Shown: piece by piece, positions 1 to 6,352 of the stretch | How positions within the stretch are numbered: position 1 is the stretch's first letter | How the letters are laid out: every line of letters starts with the position of its first letter | Assembly: GCA_022819825.1 (NCBI GenBank) | Contig: JAJEGM010000002.1 | Span: forward strand, 1-38,090 | Length of the DNA: 38,090 nucleotides | Direction: 5' to 3' | DNA from: Acidimicrobiia bacterium | GTDB taxonomy: Bacteria; Actinomycetota; Acidimicrobiia; Acidimicrobiales; Bin134 | The notes under the pieces: model-generated | Database searches by the model: none | What the model saw: the letters and a program-made list of their open reading frames with translations, nothing else | What the model was told of the DNA's origin: nothing | Program-made: the position numbers and the translations under genes

Positions 1-263
1 CCCAGGACCACACGACCGCCGAGCCGGACTGCACCAGCTCCAACGGCGGCCAGAGGGTCACCTGGATCACCGCCCACTACAACCAGCAATCGAAAACCTG
101 CCCGGTCGTTTGCGCCGAGCACACCCACGGGCTGGCGTCTCACTGCACCGCCCAGGACCACACGACCGCCGAGCCGGACTGCACCAGCTCCAACGGCGGC
201 CAGAGGGTCACCTGGATCACCGCCCACTACAACGAGCAATCGAAGACCTGCCCGGCCGCTTGC
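1..263 (+). repeat. Two-copy in-frame tandem repeat, period 150 bp
   Basis: Bases 1-113 and 151-263 are almost identical, with only a few substitutions (near 84, 93, 106 and 109), at an offset of exactly 150 bp. 150 bp is 50 codons, so the repeat keeps the reading frame and duplicates a Cys-containing protein module. More copies may lie to the left of the window. The near identity points to recent duplication or ongoing homogenisation. Confidence 0.9.
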
Positions 264-1550
264 TTCTTCGATTTCAAAACCCACCACCGCCATAACAGCA
301 CGAACACCTGCCACACCGATCACGCCGCCTGCGATTCGGGCAAGTACAAGGACGAGACCGGTACCGTTTACGGCTCCACCGGCGGCGACAGCCACGGCTA
401 TATCTCGGTTCCCGGCTGCAACGACCGGCCCACGACTACGCCGGGCCTGATATGCCCCACCGGGCAGTACGTGACGACGCTGAACCCGATTTGGATAGTT
501 CAAACCTCCAACGGGCCGAGGCACGTCACACAAGAGCAGGTCAGACAATACCCCACCATAGCCATAAACGGGGAATTGGCCGATTGGGAGCGGGTGAGCA
601 GCAATTGCTATAAGCCGGTGCTGCCGGAAGCGACACAGATAAAAATAAACTTGGGCGAAATAATCAGCACGGTGACTGATCCAATAGCGACTGCATGGAA
701 TGTCTCTAAAAACGAAGTCGTGGCGGCTTGGACCTATGTAGACGACTTCCTTTACGTGACTTTATGCCAACCATTTGTAGGAACTGGGCTAGGCGTAACC
801 GCAGGCAAAGTAGCACAAGATATAAAAAATTTGGCTAGCAAATCTGGGCCTATAGGTATTGGCGTCGGCGTCTCTATTGAAGGTGCTTGTGAATTTGAAG
901 ACTGGCAAAGAGGCCGATCTTCGGACCAATCCTCGGCCCAGTCTTCGGACCAATCCTCGGCTGGTGCTGTGCGTCCTGTGGGTTTGGTGCTGGTTGCCGG
1001 TGACGGGGAGATAGCGGTTTCTTGGACTGCTTCGGCCACGGTGCCCGCCGATGGTTTCGGGTATCGGGTGCAGTGGAAGCTTGTGACTCAGGCGTGGGGT
1101 GACGCCGCTGTGGGGTCCGAGGATTTGGACCACGGCTCGGACTTGGCCACATCGCACACGGTCACCGGGCTTGTGAACGGCTCGGCCTATGACGTGCGGG
1201 TGGCGGCGTTCAACGCTGATGGCGTCTCCGATTGGATCACCGGCCAAACCACCCCCGCGAAGCCCAAGCCCGAGGCCGAGCCCTCTTTGGCGTTCGACTC
1301 TGTTTCGTGCGAGTCGTCGGGCTCGGGCTGGGTCATCACGGTTACTTGGAGCAAAACCCCCGAAACCCTCAACCCCGACATCTGGGCGAACGAGGTCAAA
1401 AACTACGGCCACCGCGGCCGCCAAACCGCGGTCGCGGGCACCTCGACGACCTTCGACGTCCCGAACGCCGGTTGGTACCAAGTCGGAATGCAAGCCAAGA
1501 TCGCCGGAAACAAAAAAGTAGGCGACAACAAGGCCGTGCGCTGCCGATAA
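1..1550 (+). CDS. Secreted Cys-rich repeat protein with FN3-like C-terminus (5' end outside window)
   Basis: The frame ending at TAA 1548-1550 stays open to the left edge (first full codon at base 3), so this is the 3' part of a larger gene; the GTG at 471 is only an internal codon. The N-terminal part seen here holds two near-identical 50-residue units with paired Cys, then another Cys- and His-rich stretch to about base 420. Bases 600-900 are less GC-rich. A Ser/Gln/Asp linker with short SSDQSSA repeats (about 917-965) precedes a fibronectin type III-like domain (about 965-1255) and a second beta-rich domain that ends in a Cys. The paired Cys, low-complexity linker and FN3-type fold suggest an extracellular or surface-attached protein. 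The signal peptide would lie outside the window. Function unknown. The downstream neighbour is a lipoprotein. Confidence 0.72.
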   Translation, partial: QDHTTAEPDCTSSNGGQRVTWITAHYNQQSKTCPVVCAEHTHGLASHCTAQDHTTAEPDCTSSNGGQRVTWITAHYNEQSKTCPAACFFDFKTHHRHNSTNTCHTDHAACDSGKYKDETGTVYGSTGGDSHGYISVPGCNDRPTTTPGLICPTGQYVTTLNPIWIVQTSNGPRHVTQEQVRQYPTIAINGELADWERVSSNCYKPVLPEATQIKINLGEIISTVTDPIATAWNVSKNEVVAAWTYVDDFLYVTLCQPFVGTGLGVTAGKVAQDIKNLASKSGPIGIGVGVSIEGACEFEDWQRGRSSDQSSAQSSDQSSAGAVRPVGLVLVAGDGEIAVSWTASATVPADGFGYRVQWKLVTQAWGDAAVGSEDLDHGSDLATSHTVTGLVNGSAYDVRVAAFNADGVSDWITGQTTPAKPKPEAEPSLAFDSVSCESSGSGWVITVTWSKTPETLNPDIWANEVKNYGHRGRQTAVAGTSTTFDVPNAGWYQVGMQAKIAGNKKVGDNKAVRCR

Positions 1551-1572
1551 AACCGAGACCGCCGGGGCTCTC

Positions 1573-1728
1573 TGGGCGCTGTGGGGCCGCTGGGGTGGCC
1601 CTGAGGCCCGCTGGGGCGCTGTGGGGCCGCTGTGGCCGCCCTGGGCGCTCTGTGGGCCGCTGGTGGCGCTGTGGCCGCCCTGGTGGCGCTGTAGGCCCGC
1701 TGTGGGCGCTGTGGCCGCTCCCCCAGAG
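1573..1728 (+). repeat. G-rich imperfect tandem repeats, about 20-bp period
   Basis: The gap between the secreted-protein stop and the lipoprotein is made of degenerate copies of a unit close to GGGCGCTGTGGGGCCGCTG. Exact copies of that 19-mer start at 1574 and 1614. Variants follow from about 1643, 1663, 1683 and 1703. Runs of 3-4 G on the plus strand are frequent. No convincing gene is seen here. It may be a slipped-strand-expanded spacer, a structured transcript end or a G-quadruplex-prone segment. Confidence 0.75.
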
Positions 1729-1746
1729 CTGGGGCGGGCTGCGGGA

Positions 1747-1752
1747 TAGCTT
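1747..1752 (+). promoter_or_regulatory. Putative -10 box (leaderless promoter) of the lipoprotein gene
   Basis: TAGCTT fits the actinobacterial TANNNT -10 pattern and lies exactly 6 nt before ATG 1759. Transcription would then start at or next to the start codon. No Shine-Dalgarno sequence is seen, which fits a leaderless mRNA. No clear -35 box. Confidence 0.45.
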
Positions 1753-1758
1753 GGCCTC

Positions 1759-2265
1759 ATGGCAAAAATCGTCGCTCTGATAGCCGCCGCCCTGTTGCTG
1801 ACCGCCTGCGGCGGCTCGGCCAGCCGAGAGGGAGGGGCCACCCCAGCGCCCACAGAGCCGCCCCCGGCCACCCCAGCGGTTGAGCTGGCGTGTCTGGCCG
1901 CCGCCCCCTTGCTGGGCTCGATCAGCGAGCTAGCCCAACCCGTCGAAGCCATGCGCGCCGCACTCCAAACCGACCCCGAGGCCATCACCACAGCCGAGGC
2001 CCGCGACACCGCCGGATTCCTGCACTCGGCCGCCCACACCGCCGCCGAGCTGGCCGCAACATTCGACGCCGCCGAAGCGGCCCCCGAGCTGGCCGCCGCC
2101 CTTTTCTCGCTCTCCGAACAGCTCCACACCGCCTCAGACCTGCTCGCAACCGGCCACACCGCCCAACACGGCCACAGCGCAGCCGCCGCCCTCACCCGAG
2201 CCCTAGAGGCCATCGACACAACCACAACCGCCCACCGCCCAACCTGCAACCCCTCGGGACAATAA
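1759..2265 (+). CDS. Small predicted lipoprotein, function unknown
   Basis: 168 residues. The N-terminus has a short basic start, a hydrophobic core and the lipobox LTAC with Cys17, so it is probably processed by signal peptidase II and anchored to the membrane. After a Pro/Ala/Gly-rich linker (about 20-45) the mature part is strongly Ala/Leu/Glu-rich and probably helical. It has His- and Cys-containing positions but no motif I recognise. The ATG at 1759 is chosen because it starts the signal peptide exactly and has a -10 box 6 nt upstream. A strong hairpin follows the stop immediately, so it is probably transcribed alone. The long minus-strand open frame across this gene looks like a GC-rich shadow. 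Confidence 0.72.
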   Translation: MAKIVALIAAALLLTACGGSASREGGATPAPTEPPPATPAVELACLAAAPLLGSISELAQPVEAMRAALQTDPEAITTAEARDTAGFLHSAAHTAAELAATFDAAEAAPELAAALFSLSEQLHTASDLLATGHTAQHGHSAAAALTRALEAIDTTTTAHRPTCNPSGQ

Positions 2266-2297
2266 GCCGCCAGAGGCCCGCCGGGCGCTCTGGTGGC
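2266..2297. terminator. Long hairpin between convergent genes
   Basis: Directly after the lipoprotein stop, 2266-2275 pairs with 2288-2297 (10 bp, one G-U), and 2276-2279 pairs with 2283-2286 inside, leaving a 3-nt loop and one bulged G. No T-tract follows on either strand, so it would be a U-less terminator or a barrier for the two converging transcription units. Confidence 0.55.
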
Positions 2298-2339
2298 TCC
2301 CCGACAGCGGCCGGGCCGCCCGTCCGGCCCGATTGAATG

Positions 2340-3065
2340 TCACAAGAGGTTGATGAGGCCGATGAGGCTGTAGGCCAATAAGTTCAACAGAAAGCGCAGA
2401 TATTTTTGGCGGCGGTCTTCGGGATAGTCCGACAGCTCTCCCCAGCCCTTGCGCTGGCACCACTTCTCGAAACCCACGCGGGCGGCTACGAACACGACCA
2501 CACCGACCGGCAGGGCGGTGAGCCGCCCCGGAGTGCCGGGCCAAGCGGCGACCACTATGCTTACGGCGACGTCCGCGGCCGTGATGGACCGGAAGAACCG
2601 GGAGCGCCGCAGGTAGAGAATCGCCGGGGCGATGCTGGGAGGGGGGTCGAGTCGAGCCCGCGGGGCGTTGCGGTCTTTCTCGGCTTGCCGCCTTTGGGCA
2701 GGGGCGGCGGCCTCGGCCCGCCGCCCCTCTCGCCGTTCAACCAATGGCCAAACAAGCCACACCAGCAAAACGATGGCGAGCCACACCAGCCAACCGAGAA
2801 ACCGAAACGACGGCAACCGCGACCACGACAACGGAAACGGCGACCACGACGACTCGTTGTCGAACAAATTAGCGAACCAAGGAGCGAACACAAACCAGCC
2901 GACGAGCCAACAGGCAGCCCAACGGAGATGAAACCGCATTTGGGGACTCAGCCTCTTGGAGGAACGATCCGGGGCGTTATCGTCGTGGGGGTGTGGTGGG
3001 GGGTTGTGGTAGCTCATTGCCCCCCACCACAGCCCCCTCTTTGCTCGCGTCTTTTGCGTTGCCAT
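2340..3065 (-). CDS. Hypothetical multi-pass membrane protein
   Basis: Up to 241 residues from ATG 3065, or 225 from ATG 3017; each has a purine-rich stretch very close upstream (GGGAGG and GGGGGG), so the start is undecided. The N-terminal part is Pro/Asp/Lys-rich. Two Trp-rich hydrophobic segments follow (WLVGWFVFAPW and FLGWLVWLAIVLLVWLVW), then a charged Arg/Glu/Ala-rich stretch, two more hydrophobic segments and a C-terminal hydrophobic tail. I do not recognise the family. It is the last gene of the minus-strand group. The overlapping plus-strand frame is Pro/Arg-rich with no membrane pattern and is probably a shadow. Confidence 0.6.
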   Translation of the reverse strand: MATQKTRAKRGLWWGAMSYHNPPPHPHDDNAPDRSSKRLSPQMRFHLRWAACWLVGWFVFAPWFANLFDNESSWSPFPLSWSRLPSFRFLGWLVWLAIVLLVWLVWPLVERREGRRAEAAAPAQRRQAEKDRNAPRARLDPPPSIAPAILYLRRSRFFRSITAADVAVSIVVAAWPGTPGRLTALPVGVVVFVAARVGFEKWCQRKGWGELSDYPEDRRQKYLRFLLNLLAYSLIGLINLL

Positions 3066-3156
3066 AGCCTCCCTGCCAGCCATAGATAGCCATTTGAGCT
3101 TGCTCTGGCCCAGTCCTCGAGCACTTGGAACCCGGCCCATTTCCACTGCGCCATCG

Positions 3157-3414
3157 CTAGGGCGTGAACTCCTGTCGGCCCAGCTTCTCGTTGAAGTACT
3201 CGGCCAGCTCGGACTTGTCCTTCGCGTCGGCGTCGGCCGTGCCGTCGGCGATGCGCTTCGCCGTCTCGAGCTCGGCCCGTTGGATCTGCTCGATAACCAG
3301 CTGCGGGTGCTCGGCGGGCTGTTGCCGCGGCAAGCTCTCTGCTTTTCGCTTCTGCATGGCGGTGTGCCGGGCCTGCTGGAACAGCCGGCCCAAGTGCAGC
3401 CTCTCTGCGCCCAT
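3157..3414 (-). CDS. Hypothetical 85-residue charged protein
   Basis: ATG 3414 is preferred because GGAGGG lies 10 nt upstream on the minus strand; the longer frame from 3636 would run through the large palindrome and has no good ribosome site. The product is hydrophilic and probably largely helical: an Arg/Gln-rich N-terminal half, then an Asp/Lys/Glu-rich part (KDKSELAEYFNEKLG) near the C-terminus. No family recognised. It lies between the AlbA_2-type ATPase gene and the membrane protein, in the same direction. Confidence 0.55.
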   Translation of the reverse strand: MGAERLHLGRLFQQARHTAMQKRKAESLPRQQPAEHPQLVIEQIQRAELETAKRIADGTADADAKDKSELAEYFNEKLGRQEFTP

Positions 3415-3487
3415 AGCAGTGGTTCCCTCCGGAGTTTGGTTGGCGATCACGAGTGTATGCCGATCAACCGCGCCTGGTCCGCCTCGG

Positions 3488-3536
3488 TGGCAAATCCGCT
3501 GGCGCTCGGAATCCGAGAGCGCCAGCGGATTTGCCA
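3488..3536. repeat. Perfect 20-bp inverted repeat with 9-nt spacer
   Basis: 3488-3507 is the exact reverse complement of 3517-3536. It sits in the gap between the AlbA_2-type gene (ends 3633) and the 85-aa gene (starts 3414), both minus strand. There is no T-tract on either side, so it is not a textbook intrinsic terminator. It could be an mRNA-processing or stabilising stem, a REP/MITE-like element or an operator. It was identified by pairing bases by eye. Confidence 0.85.
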
Positions 3537-3632
3537 GAAGGGGCCGCGTCAGGAGACAGCCGGCTCGGTGGCCGCAGCAGCCGGCGTTTGATGCGGCGTT
3601 TTCGGCTTGGGGATGGGGAACCTCCAGGGGTC

Positions 3633-5408
3633 TCACGCAGGCCGTGAGGGTTCTTTGGTCTCTTCGGCAAAACTGGTGGGGAGGTAGTGGAAGCCGCGGC
3701 CTTTTCTCTGCTTTCGACTCTGGGTCAGGTGCCCATCTCGTGCCAGTTCGGTGAGGAGCCTTCCGACATAGGGCTTGGAGAGGCGGATGAGGTCTGCCGC
3801 CTCCGTGGAGGAGATCCTTCCTCTCTTTTGCGCCCAGTCGAGGATCAGCGCCTCTCGGCTGTCGGATGTGTCGAGGTGGACCAGCCGCTGGCTCAGTGCT
3901 TTGCGGCTGTTCTCCGACAATCGGTAGGCGGGCGGTTGGTCTGCTGGGACACCTTCCACGAGGGCGATTATCGGGTGTCCGCTGCTGGTGGTGGCCATCG
4001 CGTTCGACAGCGCGAACACTGACTCTGCCGGGGAGCGCTGCAAGGTGGTGGCCACGGTGTTGGCATCGGCCCAGCCGTGTCGGATCATGTGCTCGACGAT
4101 CAACAAGAGGTCGACGTCGGAGCGCGAGGGCTGCGGCTCGATGGCGTCGACGAAGCCGACCATGGCGCTGTCGGGCTCTCCGCCGAACAGCGTGACGCGG
4201 ACATAGGGGCCCTCGATCTCAGAGAAAGCTGGCGGCGGTCTGCCTATGACCAGCATGTCCGCGGTCATGCGGTCCACGCCTATACCCTCGCGCTCAGCGA
4301 GATGCAGCATCGCCATCGCTTCGGCCAGGCTGCGGTTTCTTGGCTCCGGCGGGTGGGTGATGATGTTCTCCGGGGTTACCCCGCCGATGAATCCGCCTGG
4401 TGACGTGACGCTCAGCTGATTGCCTACGTGCTCGACCGTCGTGGGTTGGTGAGCGTGCCAGTCGCGGTGGGCGACGCCGTTCACGATCGCCTCGCGAGCA
4501 GCACGGGAGGGAAGGTAGAGCACCTGCCGGTGGGAGAAGCCCGATGCCACGTGCTCAGTCCGGTTCGCTGCTTGGCACAGTTGCTCGACGCGGGCGATCT
4601 GGATCAGCAAGGGGCCGGTGCCGCCGTAGCGGTTGATGCTGTCGCCTCCCGGGACTTCGCGGCGGATGTAGTCGATGCCTATATCTGGGGTCTCCACAAG
4701 GAGCAGGGAGCCCGCGTTGGTGAGCCGGCCTTGGCCGTCGACCAGGCCGAGCCGCCGGACCAGGTCTTCGTCGCTGGCGCGGGCCAGGTCAGTCGCATCA
4801 GCCCTTTCGCCCTCGCGCAGGTAGCTGCGGGCCGCCTCCAGCGCTGCCGGGCTAACGTCGCCCAAGGTGTGGCCAGAGGGCAGAACCGACCAGTCGAATT
4901 TCCTAAGCCGCATCTGCCTGTCATGCCATGTGGCCGGGTCGACTTCGACGCAGTTGTCGTCCACACGCCACCGGATCTTCCCCTGGTAGCGGATCGGCTC
5001 AATAGCCGGGGGAGCGGTCACCACCAGCAGCCGGGTCTGGTCCGTCCGCAGCACCTTGACGACGACGGTGAGCATCCGATCGGTCAGCTGGTAGATGCGG
5101 TGGCGAAGCCATTCCGGGTCGAGGTGGGTACCGATCGCCAAGCCGTCGTCGGCGACTCCCAGGATCACCGCCCCTCCTCCAGGCGTGTTGGATAAGCACG
5201 CCATCTCGCCGGCGAGGTATCCGGCGGCAACTTCGTTCTCGCGGTTGCCCGCCAGTACCTTTCCCCCCGGTCCTCGGCGTCCCGGCTCTTCTTTGAAGTC
5301 CACTTGAGCGGTCTCGATCCGGTCGGGGGATTCCCCCTGCTCCCATCGGGACAGCGCATACCTGACCTGCTGTTCGAGCAGGTCAGGTCCCAACAAGCCA
5401 ATTGCCAT
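3633..5408 (-). CDS. AlbA_2 (Schlafen-like) / RecG-like ATP-binding protein with C-terminal winged helix
   Basis: 591 residues. The N-terminal part carries the AlbA_2 pattern: DFKEE near residue 37, NEVAAGYLAGEMACLSNTPG, then GGAVILGVADDG. The middle has the GHKL-like ATPase pattern of RecG-like/HATPase_c_4 proteins (REAIVNGVAHRDW near 310; EGIGVDRM near 370). The C-terminus has a winged-helix-like segment (RGRISSTEAADLIRLSKPYV) and a basic tail. Family members are DNA- or RNA-binding regulators, some linked to defence or mobile DNA; a specific role is not visible here. ATG 5408 has GGAGG upstream (minus-strand reading of 5413-5422). Three 51-bp repeats lie just upstream and may serve in autoregulation, which is inference. 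Confidence 0.8.
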   Translation of the reverse strand: MAIGLLGPDLLEQQVRYALSRWEQGESPDRIETAQVDFKEEPGRRGPGGKVLAGNRENEVAAGYLAGEMACLSNTPGGGAVILGVADDGLAIGTHLDPEWLRHRIYQLTDRMLTVVVKVLRTDQTRLLVVTAPPAIEPIRYQGKIRWRVDDNCVEVDPATWHDRQMRLRKFDWSVLPSGHTLGDVSPAALEAARSYLREGERADATDLARASDEDLVRRLGLVDGQGRLTNAGSLLLVETPDIGIDYIRREVPGGDSINRYGGTGPLLIQIARVEQLCQAANRTEHVASGFSHRQVLYLPSRAAREAIVNGVAHRDWHAHQPTTVEHVGNQLSVTSPGGFIGGVTPENIITHPPEPRNRSLAEAMAMLHLAEREGIGVDRMTADMLVIGRPPPAFSEIEGPYVRVTLFGGEPDSAMVGFVDAIEPQPSRSDVDLLLIVEHMIRHGWADANTVATTLQRSPAESVFALSNAMATTSSGHPIIALVEGVPADQPPAYRLSENSRKALSQRLVHLDTSDSREALILDWAQKRGRISSTEAADLIRLSKPYVGRLLTELARDGHLTQSRKQRKGRGFHYLPTSFAEETKEPSRPA

Positions 5409-5426
5409 GCCCCGACCTCCGTGCAG

Positions 5427-5572
5427 GATTCAATTTCCAAGCCTGAAATGTAACTCTTTTGCAGGCTACATCCGTGAGATTCGTTTTCCAACCCTAAAAC
5501 GTAACTTTCTTGCAGATCACGTCGCGGAGGCTCGTTTTCGTGGTCCAAAATATAACTTGCGGGCGCAGGGTT
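5427..5572 (-). repeat. Three 51-bp direct repeats upstream of the AlbA_2-type gene
   Basis: Units start at 5427, 5478 and 5529 (exact 51-bp spacing; the last is shorter). Read on the minus strand each holds a conserved 28-nt core that begins GTTAYRTTTYRGG and ends near GAAAWYGARYC, separated by 23-nt linkers that also resemble each other. 51 bp equals 17 codons, and one minus-strand frame reads SYI/V..GLENE-like peptides in all three. Either iteron-type protein-binding sites or remains of a coding repeat. Confidence 0.8.
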
Positions 5573-5718
5573 GGCACTTCGCAAGTGGTGGTCCTTGGGT
5601 TTCGCGTGGGCGTGATAGTGGGTTCACGCTGCCGGTGATTGTTAGAGCTTGCCGGGGCTTCTTGTGGCTGACGACATCTATCGATCTATCGGATCCCCGA
5701 ACTGAACGGCGGCGGGTG
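5573..5718. other. Intergenic region between divergent units
   Basis: With the repeats and the pyr leader this fills the 377-bp gap between the AlbA_2-type gene (start 5408) and pyrR (start 5786). It must hold the promoter of the minus-strand unit and upstream sites for pyr, but I see no convincing -35 box. A short direct repeat (TATCGATCTATCG) is visible near 5678-5692. No gene is supported. Confidence 0.4.
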
Positions 5719-5724
5719 TATAGT
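5719..5724 (+). promoter_or_regulatory. Putative -10 box of the pyr operon
   Basis: TATAGT lies so that transcription would begin near 5731, about 15 nt before the PyrR-binding loop. That gives a short leader that starts just before the regulatory RNA. No good -35 hexamer at the usual distance. Confidence 0.5.
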
Positions 5725-5745
5725 GCCCTGAAACAACCGTGAAGT

Positions 5746-5769
5746 GGGTCCGGTGAGGCCCGTACGGAC
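5746..5769 (+). promoter_or_regulatory. PyrR-binding RNA loop in the pyr leader
   Basis: 5748-5760 reads GTCCGGTGAGGCC and matches the known PyrR-binding consensus UCCNGNGAGGY. It folds in the expected form: GGG 5746-5748 pairs with CCC 5759-5761, U5749 is bulged, CC 5750-5751 pairs with GG 5757-5758, and the loop is GGUGA. A competing stem, GTCCG 5748-5752 with CGGAC 5765-5769, cannot form at the same time. The pyrR ribosome site (GGAGG 5772-5776) starts only 3 nt after that stem. Binding of PyrR with UMP would therefore be expected to change access to the ribosome site and/or the hairpin at 5809. Confidence 0.75.
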
Positions 5770-5785
5770 ATGGAGGAAACCGAGT

Positions 5786-6352
5786 TTGGCTGAACGCGAG
5801 CGCCGTCGAACGCCCCCCTATGGGGGCGTTTTCACTGCCCGAACCCAGGTGATGGAAGCCGAGGACATCAAGCGGGCCACATGGCGCATGGCCCACGAGA
5901 TCATCGAGCGCAATCAGGGCCTCGAAGGCGTGGTGCTCGTGGGTTTGCAGACCGGCGGGGTGTGGCTGGCCGCAGACATCGCCAGCGCCCTCAATGAGAT
6001 CGAAGGGGTCGAGCCTCCCTTGGGCACCCTGGACGTGGCCTTCCATCGCGACGACATCGGTTTGCGCCCATTGCTGCCGGAGGCGCCCACCAATATCCCG
6101 TTCAACCTCGACGGCCAGGCAGTGGTGATCGTCGACGACGTGCTGTACACCGGCCGGACCATCCGGGCCGCGCTCGACGCGCTGAACAGCTACGGAAGGC
6201 CGCGGACAGTGCAGTTGGCGGTGATGGTGGACCGGGGCCATCGGGAACTGCCCATCCGCCCCGACTTCGTGGGCAAGAACCTGCCCACCCGCCGCGACGA
6301 GATGGTGGATGCCCACCGCGACGGCATCGACCTCGGAGAGATTGTCAAATGA
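5786..6352 (+). CDS. pyrR: Bifunctional PyrR: pyr operon regulator / uracil phosphoribosyltransferase
   Basis: 188 residues from TTG 5786, which has GGAGG 9 nt upstream. The PRPP-binding signature VVIVDDVLYTGRTIRAALDA and the PyrR-typical VMVDRGHRELPIRPDFVGKN are both present. PyrR binds pyr mRNA when UMP is abundant and so lowers expression of de novo pyrimidine synthesis; many members also make UMP from uracil and PRPP. The first gene of the operon; its stop overlaps the pyrB start as ATGA. The family-conserved part begins near V36/M37 of the longest frame (5849/5852), so a downstream start is possible. In that case the terminator-like hairpin at 5809-5830 would be in the leader rather than in the coding region. 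Confidence 0.93.
   Translation: MAERERRRTPPYGGVFTARTQVMEAEDIKRATWRMAHEIIERNQGLEGVVLVGLQTGGVWLAADIASALNEIEGVEPPLGTLDVAFHRDDIGLRPLLPEAPTNIPFNLDGQAVVIVDDVLYTGRTIRAALDALNSYGRPRTVQLAVMVDRGHRELPIRPDFVGKNLPTRRDEMVDAHRDGIDLGEIVK
5809..5832 (+). terminator. Terminator-like hairpin (putative pyr attenuator)
   Basis: AACGCCCCC (5809-5817) pairs perfectly with GGGGGCGTT (5822-5830) around a 4-nt loop, and the right arm runs into TTTTC. This is the form of an intrinsic terminator. It lies 40 nt after the PyrR-binding loop, as expected for attenuation, but within codons 9-16 if TTG 5786 is the start. No clear antiterminator partner for the left arm was found by eye. Confidence 0.5.

Noticed and set aside
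789-2249. 486-residue minus-strand open frame
   Set aside because: It crosses a G-rich repeat and lies opposite both the FN3-like gene and a lipoprotein with a clear signal peptide; the composition (Ala/Arg/Gly/Ser) is that of a GC-rich shadow.
2406-3089. 227-residue plus-strand frame
   Set aside because: Pro/Arg/Gly-rich with no domain; the minus strand at the same place has clear membrane segments.
3157-3636. Full 159-residue minus frame as the gene
   Set aside because: The extra N-terminus is translated palindrome sequence without ribosome site; ATG 3414 has GGAGGG at good distance.
5427-5572. CRISPR array
   Set aside because: Only three units; the linkers resemble each other and are not unique spacers, and no cas gene is present.
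5165-5584. 139-residue minus frame through the 51-bp repeats as a gene
   Set aside because: Only its first 55 residues (repeat part) look organised; the rest is the wrong frame of the AlbA_2-type gene. Kept as a repeat observation only.
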